Part shown: piece after piece, positions 57,414 through 64,000 of the stretch
Position numbering within the stretch: position 1 is the stretch's first letter
Layout of the letters: each line of letters opens with the position of its first letter
From: Hyphomicrobiales bacterium
GTDB taxonomy: Bacteria > Pseudomonadota > Alphaproteobacteria > Rhizobiales > Rhizobiaceae
Assembly: GCA_900472675.1 (NCBI GenBank)
Contig: UCJA01000011.1
Span: 62,001 to 126,000, forward strand
Direction: 5' to 3'
Length of the DNA stretch: 64,000 bases
Notes under the pieces: model-generated
What the model saw: only the letters and a program-made list of their open reading frames with translations
Told to the model about the DNA's origin: nothing
Database searches by the model: none
Made by a program: the position numbers and the translations under genes

Positions 57414-57631
57414 GCTCAAAACCGCGTCGAAAACCCTCGCGCCGAGGCCTTCCGGAGCGCGCGTCTCTATATCACCCGTTTCAGCGGGCGCAAAGGAAAA
57501 ATGACAGTCATCCCGAGGTGGCTGCAGGCCCGGGATACCGGGCGTTTCGGGGCCGGCCGCCCGGCACGGCCCAACCGCGCTTAATCATTTTTTTACCTCG
57601 GTCTAATACAATGGGACCCTAAAGGAAGGCC

Positions 57632-57790
57632 ATGCGCCAAAAGCATGGCACGCATTCTCCTATTGCACTGCACAATAAACCGCATTCATCCTATCTGTGG
57701 GCTCACGGAACCGGCGGCATCCCTGCCCTTTCCGGCTCTGCGGATGTGGCATGCCGCATGATGATCGTGCCCGCGAGCTTATCGCGATAG
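57632..57790 (+). CDS. Possible small ORF upstream of the sRNA (52 residues)
   Basis: 52 codons from ATG 57632, preceded by AAAGGAAGG. A TAATACAAT sequence 25-30 bp upstream could be a -10. The stop lies at the likely 5' end of the αr14 sRNA. Composition is Ser/His/Pro-rich, without a recognisable fold. May be chance. The 57414-57600 stretch before it holds nothing I can support. Confidence 0.3.
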   Translation: MRQKHGTHSPIALHNKPHSSYLWAHGTGGIPALSGSADVACRMMIVPASLSR

Positions 57791-57915
57791 AGTTTCGGAC
57801 CGTGCACTCCTCCTCCCAGCGCGGCTCCGATGAGACTGGCGTACTCCTCCTCCCAGGTCGCCGGTCATTCCAGCAACGCCCACCGGGTCCTCCCCGCAGT
57901 GGGCGTTGTTTTTTT
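57790..57915 (+). ncRNA. αr14 family trans-acting sRNA (NfeR1/Smr14 type)
   Basis: Two exact copies of the anti-Shine-Dalgarno motif CCTCCTCCC (57809-57817 and 57846-57854) and a third, TCCTCCCC (57888-57895), in the terminator loop. The terminator stem is AACGCCCAC (57875-57883) with GTGGGCGTT (57899-57907), followed by GTTTTTTT. The αr14 family of Rhizobiaceae is known for such exposed CU-rich motifs, for a length near 120 nt and for silencing ABC-transporter mRNAs. The 5' end is estimated from the family length; no clear promoter was found. Confidence 0.8.
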
Positions 57916-58123
57916 GCGGTCATGCGCCGTTCCGAGCCGCGAACAGCACAAATATGCGGCATCTGATCGTGTAGCCGGCATAGTTAATCGGTTAGAAATG
58001 CGCGCAACGCATAGGTGGCATACGGAACCAGCGCTGTTCGATCTTCGCGGTGCAGCATATATTCCAAGTCATCAGATTGAGCCGGACAAATGAGCCGGCG
58101 ACGCACCGCAAGAGGATATGATC

Positions 58124-58270
58124 ATGAACATTGCACAGAAGCTCACCAACTGGCGCAAGTATCGCGAAACCGTCTCCGAACTCGGCCGCATGAGCGACCG
58201 CGAGCTGTCGGACCTCGGCATCGGCCGCGGCGACATCCGTCGCGTCGCTCGCACGGCAGTCGGCTTCTAA
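58124..58270 (+). CDS. DUF1127 small protein
   Basis: 48 residues, almost entirely the DUF1127 motif: a basic lead with NWRKYRETVSELGRMSDREL, then SDLGIGRGDIRRVAR. GAGGA lies at good spacing for ATG 58124; ATG 58118 is too close to it. Followed by a strong terminator, so monocistronic. Confidence 0.88.
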   Translation: MNIAQKLTNWRKYRETVSELGRMSDRELSDLGIGRGDIRRVARTAVGF

Positions 58271-58295
58271 GCCTGATTTCCAGCGAATAGCCTTC

Positions 58296-58323
58296 AAAAA
58301 CGCCTCCTTCGGGAGGCGTTTTT
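58296..58323 (+). terminator. Terminator after the first DUF1127 gene of the pair
   Basis: AAAAACGCCTCC / GGGAGGCGTTTTT with a TTC loop. Confidence 0.9.
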
Positions 58324-58565
58324 CGTTTGTGGTCTATCCAGATCCCTGGCCTGTGACACGGCGAGAAGAGACAAATCCAACTGGTTGGACATAGCCGGAT
58401 TGGCGTGCCGCTTTTTCCATCTCAGCTTAAAAAACCGACGACGCATTGCACATTTGCATGGCAGTCGCACATTTTTTGCACTGCACATTCTTATTATGCG
58501 GATGTATAAGAACGCCATCGCCGGCAACGAGAGATTGTCGGGACAAGCTTCTTGAGGAAATCACC

Positions 58566-58709
58566 ATGAACCCGATCCGCATCGCAAAGAACTGGATCAG
58601 CTACCGCCGCACGATGAGCGAACTGGGCAACCTGTCCAACCAGGCACTCAGCGACATCGGCCTGACCCGCTACGACATCCGCCACATCGCAGCTCGCTCG
58701 TTCCGCTAA
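58566..58709 (+). CDS. DUF1127 small protein
   Basis: 47 residues, a paralogue of the gene at 58124: NWISYRRTMSELGNLSNQAL then SDIGLTRYDIRHIAA. GAGGAA lies seven bases before ATG 58566. The 240 bp upstream has three GCACATT copies and a TATAAG -10-like sequence near 58505. Confidence 0.88.
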   Translation: MNPIRIAKNWISYRRTMSELGNLSNQALSDIGLTRYDIRHIAARSFR

Positions 58710-58786
58710 GCGGCGTACCGCCGGCTGCGCGGCTTGATGCCGCAGCAGCCGAAAGCGGCACGGAGTGACTGACATTGTGAATGACG

Positions 58787-58811
58787 AAAGGCACCTTCCG
58801 GGTGCCTTTTT
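58787..58811 (+). terminator. Terminator after the second DUF1127 gene
   Basis: AAAGGCACC / GGTGCCTTT with a 5-nt loop and a T-run. Confidence 0.85.
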
Positions 58812-58849
58812 GATTCCGGTCGACGGGTCCGCATGTTATGGACCGGCGC

Positions 58850-60259
58850 ATGAGCAACACCTCCTTTTCCCCCATCCATATCGTTGGCGGCGGTCTCGCC
58901 GGATCCGAAGCCGCCTGGCAGATTGCTGAGGCCGGCGTTCCAGTCATCCTGCACGAGATGCGCGGCGTGCGCGGCACCGATGCCCACCAGACGGACAGCC
59001 TGGCCGAGCTGGTCTGTTCCAACTCGTTCCGCTCTGATGATGCGACGGCAAATGCCGTCGGCGTCATCCACGCGGAGATGCGGCTTGCCAATTCGCTGAT
59101 CATGGCTTGCGCCGATCGCAACCAGGTTCCGGCCGGCGGCGCGCTGGCGGTGGATCGCGAAGGCTTTGCAATCGCCGTGACAGAAACCATTTCGGCGCAT
59201 CCTTTGATCACCGTCGTACGCGAAGAGGTCACCGGCCTTCCGCCGAAGGAGTGGGACCTGGCGATCGTTGCGACCGGGCCCCTCACCTCCCAGTCCATGG
59301 CCAAGGCGATCCAGGCAGAGACCGGCGAGGACCAGTTGGCCTTCTTCGATGCGATCGCGCCGATCGTGCATCGCGATTCGATCGACATGGATATCTGCTG
59401 GTACCAGTCGCGCTACGACAAGGTCGGGCCGGGCGGCAACGGCAAGGACTATATCAACTGCCCGATGGACCAGGAGCAGTACCATGCCTTTCTCGACGCG
59501 TTGATCGCCGGCGATACGGTCGGTTTCAAGGAATGGGAAGGGACGCCTTACTTCGACGGCTGCCTGCCGATCGAGGTGATGGCGGAACGCGGGCGCGAGA
59601 CGCTGCGTCATGGCCCGATGAAGCCGATGGGCCTGACCAATGCGCATAACCCGACGGTCAAGGCCTATGCGGTGGTCCAGCTGCGGCAGGACAATGCACT
59701 CGGCACGCTCTACAACATGGTCGGCTTCCAAACGAAGCTGAAGTACGGGGCGCAGGCAGAGATCTTCCGGATGATCCCGGGTCTGCAGAATGCCGAGTTC
59801 GCCCGGCTGGGCGGCCTGCACCGCAACACCTACATCCAGTCGCCCGTGCTGCTCGACAAGACCCTGACACTCAAGAGCCGGCCCGGTCTGCGATTCGCGG
59901 GGCAGATCACCGGTTGCGAGGGCTATGTGGAAAGTGCGGCGATCGGTCTTCTGGCGGGACGTTTCGCCGCCGCCGAACGCATGGGCACGCAGCCTGTCGC
60001 GCCGCCGGCCACCACCGCTTTCGGCGCACTGCTCAGCCATATCACCGGCGGGCACCTGATGTCCGAAGACGAGCCCGGCAAGCGGTCATTCCAGCCGATG
60101 AACGTGAATTTTGGGTTGTTTCCGGATCTCGAGCCGGGATCGATCGTCCGGCCGGAGGGTCTGAAGCGCTTCCGTGGCAAGGACAAGACGATCATGAAAC
60201 GTCAGCTGATGTCGAAGCGAGCGCTTACGGATTGTTCTCGCTGGCTGGCTGAGGGCTGA
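58850..60259 (+). CDS. trmFO: Methylenetetrahydrofolate-tRNA uracil-54 methyltransferase
   Basis: 469 residues. Folate- and FAD-dependent enzyme making m5U54 in tRNA. FAD motif [17 protein letters not shown] at the N-terminus, [17 protein letters not shown], and the C-terminal [13 protein letters not shown] region. ATG 58838 is an in-frame alternative start without a better ribosome site. It converges with the next gene and overlaps its 3' end by 35 bp. Confidence 0.93.
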   Translation: MSNTSFSPIHIVGGGLAGSEAAWQIAEAGVPVILHEMRGVRGTDAHQTDSLAELVCSNSFRSDDATANAVGVIHAEMRLANSLIMACADRNQVPAGGALAVDREGFAIAVTETISAHPLITVVREEVTGLPPKEWDLAIVATGPLTSQSMAKAIQAETGEDQLAFFDAIAPIVHRDSIDMDICWYQSRYDKVGPGGNGKDYINCPMDQEQYHAFLDALIAGDTVGFKEWEGTPYFDGCLPIEVMAERGRETLRHGPMKPMGLTNAHNPTVKAYAVVQLRQDNALGTLYNMVGFQTKLKYGAQAEIFRMIPGLQNAEFARLGGLHRNTYIQSPVLLDKTLTLKSRPGLRFAGQITGCEGYVESAAIGLLAGRFAAAERMGTQPVAPPATTAFGALLSHITGGHLMSEDEPGKRSFQPMNVNFGLFPDLEPGSIVRPEGLKRFRGKDKTIMKRQLMSKRALTDCSRWLAEG

Positions 60260-60713
60260 CCGGCGCTGGCTTGGTCGTGACTTCGCGATCGACCACGCTG
60301 ACGTAATTGTCGAGCAGCCAGAGGGAGACCTCGGCTGCAATCTCCTCGCTGGCAAAGACAAAGGTGCTGTTCTGGCCCGGCGAGTCGAGAAACTCGGCCG
60401 CGAACCCCTTGGCGTCGGGAAGCGGCAGAATGCGCACGCGGCCGGGATTGATCAGCGAACAGGCATAGTGGGCGCGGTGGTTTCGCATGAGTCCCGCCTT
60501 GCCGTCGTGCAGGCGCACGAATATGGCCTTGGCGTCAGCCGTCGCATGCATGCTGCGAATGGCTTCCTGGGGAAAGGCGCGGCCGAACTCCAGAATGGCG
60601 AGACCGGTGTCCTCACGATTGTCCGCTTCCTCCGCCTTGGCAATACGCGTGACGTAATAGGCCAGAGCAATCAAAACGCCGATCAGAAACACCCAGACTA
60701 TGACAGAGGTCAC
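60225..60713 (-). CDS. Membrane-anchored hypothetical protein
   Basis: 162 residues: one N-terminal membrane helix ([18 protein letters not shown]), a soluble domain with [21 protein letters not shown], and a Pro-rich tail. Conserved-looking in form but not recognised. The 3' end overlaps trmFO. It is 72 bp downstream of the phytoene-synthase-like gene on the same strand and may be in its operon. Confidence 0.7.
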   Translation of the reverse strand: MTSVIVWVFLIGVLIALAYYVTRIAKAEEADNREDTGLAILEFGRAFPQEAIRSMHATADAKAIFVRLHDGKAGLMRNHRAHYACSLINPGRVRILPLPDAKGFAAEFLDSPGQNSTFVFASEEIAAEVSLWLLDNYVSVVDREVTTKPAPVSPQPASENNP

Positions 60714-60785
60714 TGCTTTTCCCTTTGCTGAACCGCCGAGAGTGGCTGTAGCAGCCGAGCCTTGCGCGAATGTGGCGGGTTGCCC

Positions 60786-61640
60786 CTAGAAGCGCTTGCG
60801 GAAAGTGGCTTGCATCATGTGCAACTGGCGCCGCCACTGGGGCGGCTGCAGCCCGCCATCCAAGACCGCGGCGCCCAGGCGGCTTGCGCGCTTGAGAATC
60901 GGCGCCGTCGAACTGACGGGAAGATAGGCGGGAAAGACAGCGGGCGGTACGGCGCCGGCATTTCGTGACTTTGTAAGGTGGTCGAGGCCCAAGCCGGCAA
61001 AGGCTTCGATGGCTGCCGAAAGCCTTGGTCGATCATTGCCGTCCAGGAAGGATGTGCGGTCGAGACCCGTGGCCGACAGGATCTCCAGCGGAATGTAGAC
61101 CTGCCCACGCCGGCGATGGGTCGGAAGCAGCAGCAGCAGGCCGGAAATCGCCTGCGCAACGCCTGCATGGCCGGCCTGCTCCGTGGCCCGCGCAGCGTCT
61201 TGCGGCGACAGGACAAGACTTGCGAGCTGGATCAGGGCGGAGGCCGTCTCACCAGCATAGCCTTCAAGCGCATTCCGGTCGGAAATCGGATCGTCGTAGA
61301 GATCGAAGATGCGCGCGTCGATCATGTCGATCAGGGTCTGGCGCGGCAAGCGGTAGGCGTCGACCGTTTCAATCAGCGCCGCTGCGACCGGATTGCCGCC
61401 GGTATCTCCGGCTGCCTGCCCTTCGAGCAGGTCGCGCCACCACTGCAGGCGGATTTCGCCGGGAAGCGGCTCGCGGACGACGTCGCGGACCCGGGCGAGT
61501 TCGGCATTGAAGGCATAGAGAGCAGCCAGCGCGCCGCGCTTGTTTTCGGGCGACAGTAGGCAGGCGAGATAACGATCCCGGTCCGTATCCCGCAGCGTGG
61601 CGAGACAGGCGTCGGCATTCTGGCTTGACGGCCCCTGCAC
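60786..61640 (-). CDS. Phytoene/squalene synthase-like protein (NDUFAF6-like)
   Basis: 284 residues of the trans-isoprenyl synthase fold. It has the ALYAFNAELARVRDVV and RLQWWRDLLEG segments, but Asp-rich catalytic motifs are weak (FDLYDDPISDR only), as in the NDUFAF6 group rather than in true phytoene synthases. The start is GTG 61640, four bases from the stop of the Mth938 gene. This pairing suggests a role in complex I assembly. Confidence 0.82.
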   Translation of the reverse strand: MQGPSSQNADACLATLRDTDRDRYLACLLSPENKRGALAALYAFNAELARVRDVVREPLPGEIRLQWWRDLLEGQAAGDTGGNPVAAALIETVDAYRLPRQTLIDMIDARIFDLYDDPISDRNALEGYAGETASALIQLASLVLSPQDAARATEQAGHAGVAQAISGLLLLLPTHRRRGQVYIPLEILSATGLDRTSFLDGNDRPRLSAAIEAFAGLGLDHLTKSRNAGAVPPAVFPAYLPVSSTAPILKRASRLGAAVLDGGLQPPQWRRQLHMMQATFRKRF

Positions 61641-61643
61641 CCG

Positions 61644-62030
61644 CTACACCGCAATCAAGGCGGCGGCGACTGCGCGCGATTCCGCCAGCATGATGTTGTA
61701 GGTGCGGACTGCGGCGCCGGTGCTCATCGGATCGGACGCAATGCCGCGCGCTTTGAGTGCCGCCCTCACCTCGGCCGGGATCGGCCGCAGCTTGGAGCCG
61801 GTGCCGACCAGCAGAACCTCGATGCCGGAAGCGTCCGCAAGGATCGTCGACAGGGCGGCCACCGTCAGCGGGTCGCCCTCCACCAGATCCCAGCCGTGAA
61901 TGCCGGACGGCAGGCACAGAAGCGAGCCGCGATGAGACATATCGGCAAAGCGAAAGCCGCCGTTTCCATAGGCATCGATCGGGGCGCGGCCGGGAAAGTG
62001 TGCCTCGCGGATTTCAATGCCTTTGGCCAT
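61644..62030 (-). CDS. Mth938-like domain protein (NDUFAF3-like)
   Basis: 128 residues. The Mth938 fold is shown by IHGWDLVEGDPLT, LLVGTGSKLRPIPAEVRAAL and TGAAVRTYNIMLAESRAVAA. The family includes the mitochondrial complex I assembly factor NDUFAF3. Adjacent to the NDUFAF6-like gene and 72 bp downstream of yajC. Confidence 0.9.
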   Translation of the reverse strand: MAKGIEIREAHFPGRAPIDAYGNGGFRFADMSHRGSLLCLPSGIHGWDLVEGDPLTVAALSTILADASGIEVLLVGTGSKLRPIPAEVRAALKARGIASDPMSTGAAVRTYNIMLAESRAVAAALIAV

Positions 62031-62102
62031 GCTCAGATCTTCCTTGGGCGGCGGAGGTAATAGACCTCGACCCCGACCTTTACGGCGGGGTCGGGATGCC
62101 CC

Positions 62103-62462
62103 TTAGGACTTGACCACAGCGTCGGACTTGACCGGTTCGCCCTTGACGCGGATCTCGGCGATATAGGAGCGCATGGCGCGGACCTTGACGCCGTCGGCGA
62201 TCTCGACTTCCAGTTCATTGTCGTCGATGACCTTGGAGACCTTTCCGACAAGCCCGCCACCCAGCACAACCTGGTCACCACGGCGGACGCTGGCAAGCGT
62301 TTCCTGGCGCTTCTTGGCCTGGGCGCGCTGCGGGCGGATCAGGAAGAAATACCAGACGACCATCAGCGGGGCGAAGAGAAGCACCATCTGCATGATGGAA
62401 TCCGTCCCATATGCCGACGGTGCGGCGGCAGTCGTCTGGGCGAATGCTTCGGTGATAAACAT
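62103..62462 (-). CDS. yajC: Preprotein translocase subunit YajC
   Basis: 119 residues. One membrane helix (MVLLFAPLMVVWYFFLIRPQ) ending in the RPQRAQAKKRQETLASV signature, then the cytosolic domain with GDQVVLGGGLVGKV. Part of the SecDF-YajC complex. ATG 62462 has AGGAG at 6 nt; the two TTG codons before it open the longer frame. No secD/secF follows, unlike the usual order. Confidence 0.93.
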   Translation of the reverse strand: MFITEAFAQTTAAAPSAYGTDSIMQMVLLFAPLMVVWYFFLIRPQRAQAKKRQETLASVRRGDQVVLGGGLVGKVSKVIDDNELEVEIADGVKVRAMRSYIAEIRVKGEPVKSDAVVKS

Positions 62463-62647
62463 CAACAACTCCTACGATGATCGGAGACGTTGGCCCCCGT
62501 TACAAGCCGCCGGAATATAGTTGCGATCATTGCGAATGCAACAAAAAGCGGCTGCCGGCCGTACCAAATCCACTACTGAGAGCCTTTTGACGCAGACACT
62601 TGCGTGTTACCGCAGCGTTTCAGCGCAGAAGAGGCCGGATAATCATC

Positions 62648-63520
62648 ATGAGCGAAGACCTGAACCTGAAGATCCTGCAGGAAGTGCGTCGCCTGGCAGA
62701 TGCTGTGGAGCGCCTGGCCCGCCCTGCCCCTGCGGTGAACGACTGGAGCGCCGCAGACTGTTTCGTCTGGGTTCCGGCAAATCTGAAGCTGCAACCGGTA
62801 CCGCGCCCGAACCGCGTGGCGCTGTCGCTGATCCGCGGTGTCGACCACGTGCGCGATATCCTGCACGAGAATACGCTGCGGTTCGCAGAGGGCTTTGCGG
62901 CCAATAACGTGCTTTTGTGGGGCGCACGCGGCATGGGCAAGTCTTCGCTGGTCAAGGCGGTGCATGCGGATGTACGAGCCTCGACCAGCCATGCACTGAA
63001 ACTCGTGGAGGTTCACCGCGAGGACATTTCCACGCTACCGGCGCTTCTGGAGATCCTCACGTCCGTGGAGCATCGCGTCATTCTGTTTTGCGACGACCTG
63101 TCCTTCGACCATGACGACACCGCCTACAAGTCGCTCAAGGCAGCGCTCGATGGCGGCATCGAGGGACGGCCCGACAACGTGCTATTTTATGCCACGTCGA
63201 ACCGGCGCCACCTGCTGCCGCGCAACATGATGGAAAACGAGCAATCCACCGCGATCAACCCCTCCGAGGCGGTCGAGGAGAAAGTCTCGCTGTCAGACCG
63301 CTTCGGCCTGTGGCTCGGCTTCCACAAGTGCAGCCAGGACGACTACCTGACCATGATTGATGGATATGCGCAGTATTTCGACCTCGGCGTCGAGCGCGAA
63401 ACACTGCACTATGAGGCGCTGCAATGGGCGACGACCCGCGGCGGGCGCTCGGGTCGCGTGGCCTGGCAGTACATCCAGGATCTGGCCGGCCGGCTGCGCA
63501 AATCGCTGTACCAAGCCTAG
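62648..63520 (+). CDS. DUF815 family AAA+ ATPase
   Basis: 290 residues. Walker A LLWGARGMGKSSLVKAVH, Walker B VILFCDDLSFDHDD, sensor 1 in LFYATSNRRHLLPR and the DRFGLWLGFHKC segment are typical of the DUF815 family. It is an ATPase of unknown cellular role, often near sec and M23 genes in alphaproteobacteria. ATG 62648 is chosen over the longer frame because the usual family N-terminus starts there. Confidence 0.88.
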   Translation: MSEDLNLKILQEVRRLADAVERLARPAPAVNDWSAADCFVWVPANLKLQPVPRPNRVALSLIRGVDHVRDILHENTLRFAEGFAANNVLLWGARGMGKSSLVKAVHADVRASTSHALKLVEVHREDISTLPALLEILTSVEHRVILFCDDLSFDHDDTAYKSLKAALDGGIEGRPDNVLFYATSNRRHLLPRNMMENEQSTAINPSEAVEEKVSLSDRFGLWLGFHKCSQDDYLTMIDGYAQYFDLGVERETLHYEALQWATTRGGRSGRVAWQYIQDLAGRLRKSLYQA

Positions 63521-63536
63521 TTTTCCCGATAGACGC

Positions 63537-63565
63537 AAAAAAGCCCGGCACTGCCGGGCTTTTTC
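63537..63565. terminator. Bidirectional terminator
   Basis: AAAAAAGCCCGGCA / TGCCGGGCTTTTT between converging DUF815 and M23 genes. Confidence 0.9.
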
Positions 63566-63589
63566 GTCGTCCCCTTGAAACGCACTACA

Positions 63590-64000
63590 TTATTCAAGGA
63601 AGGTGATGGGGTTGACCGGGGTCGCATCCTTGCGAACCTCGAAGTGGACCTGCGGACGCTTGGCGTCGCCGCTCATGCCGGAGGAGGCGAGCGTCTGGCC
63701 GCGAGTAACCTTCTGGCCGCGGGTGACCCCAATGGAGCCTGCATGACCGTAGACCGTGACCCGGCCGTCGTCGTGGCGGACGAGAACCGTGTTGCCGAGC
63801 TGCTTCAGGCCGTTACCCGCATAGATGACGACGCCGTTTTCAGCAGCCTTGATCGGCGTGCCTTCCGGAACGGAGATGTCGATGCCGTCGTTGCGGTTGC
63901 CGTCGACATTGGAGCCATAGCCCGCGATGACTGCGCCGCTGACCGGCCAGCGATACTTGCCGATGCCCGTCGACTGGGGTGCCGTGGCGCCGCTGTCAGA
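63590..64000 (-). CDS. M23/LytM-domain protein, C-terminal part (DipM/NlpD-like)
   Basis: Partial: the last 136 residues, with the start beyond the window. LytM fold with WPVSGAVIAGYGS, NRNDGIDISVPEGTPIKAA, VTVYGHAGSIGV and RPQVHFEVRKDATPVNP before the TAA at 63590-63592. The usual metal ligands are changed: Asn-Asp-Gly-Ile-Asp in place of His-x-Gly-x-Asp, and Gln-Val-His for His-x-His. This points to a non-catalytic amidase activator or division factor, like NlpD or DipM. Confidence 0.85.
   Translation of the reverse strand, partial: SDSGATAPQSTGIGKYRWPVSGAVIAGYGSNVDGNRNDGIDISVPEGTPIKAAENGVVIYAGNGLKQLGNTVLVRHDDGRVTVYGHAGSIGVTRGQKVTRGQTLASSGMSGDAKRPQVHFEVRKDATPVNPITFLE

Noticed and set aside
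57697..57966. 89-codon frame across the sRNA
   Set aside because: It runs through the sRNA and its terminator, lacks a ribosome site and is Arg/Pro-rich.

Overview
This window reads as a chromosomal segment of a Rhizobiaceae alphaproteobacterium (Rhizobium/Agrobacterium/Shinella-like). The main reasons are the aapJQMP general amino-acid ABC transporter divergent from metC, clpS-clpA, several small DUF1127 proteins, class I phaC, a eukaryote-like NADP isocitrate dehydrogenase, an αr14 (NfeR1/Smr14-type) small RNA with repeated anti-Shine-Dalgarno motifs, and a LexA site of the alphaproteobacterial GAAC-N7-GAAC type. Most of the window is high-GC core genome.

Layout. 0-17 kb: azlCD, clpS-clpA, DUF3126, cysE, an α/β hydrolase, an NDUFS6-like zinc protein, an FAD monooxygenase, metC divergent from aapJQMP, then small exported proteins, a DUF892 protein and an orphan Tad-domain protein. 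17.2-25.3 kb: an insertion that I interpret as an 8.1-kb Tn7-like transposon. Its leftward genes are tnsA-like, tniA/tnsB, tniB/tnsC and a long multi-HTH tniQ/tnsD; an HNH-type zinc protein is carried in the opposite direction. Its ends carry repeated ~20-bp sites (three left, two right), and the right end lies about 36 bp from the 3' end of tRNA-Arg(TCT). A good sigma70-type promoter overlapped by a perfect LexA-type box faces the transposition genes, so mobilisation may be coupled to DNA damage.

25-44 kb: tRNA-Arg, an NDUFS4-like gene, tRNA-Pro, DUF192 and double cold-shock genes, gloA, a lipoprotein, two identical tRNA-Glu genes with matched promoters, recJ, hom, an aminotransferase, phaC, sfsA-map-radC, sthA, rpsD, alkaline phosphatase and a HerA-like ATPase. 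44-64 kb: DUF1127 genes, murI-trmJ-like, an FUSC transporter, icd, GNAT, GST, small exported proteins, a HAD phosphatase, an ABC-F ATPase, tig, tRNA-Leu, the αr14 sRNA, trmFO, a phytoene-synthase-like gene with an Mth938 gene (NDUFAF6 and NDUFAF3 counterparts), yajC, a DUF815 ATPase and the 3' end of a degenerate M23 (LytM) gene.

Many starts were moved inward from the longest open frame to the start codon with the best Shine-Dalgarno spacing; the alternatives are given in each entry. All functional names rest on recognised motifs and family resemblance. No database search was run.
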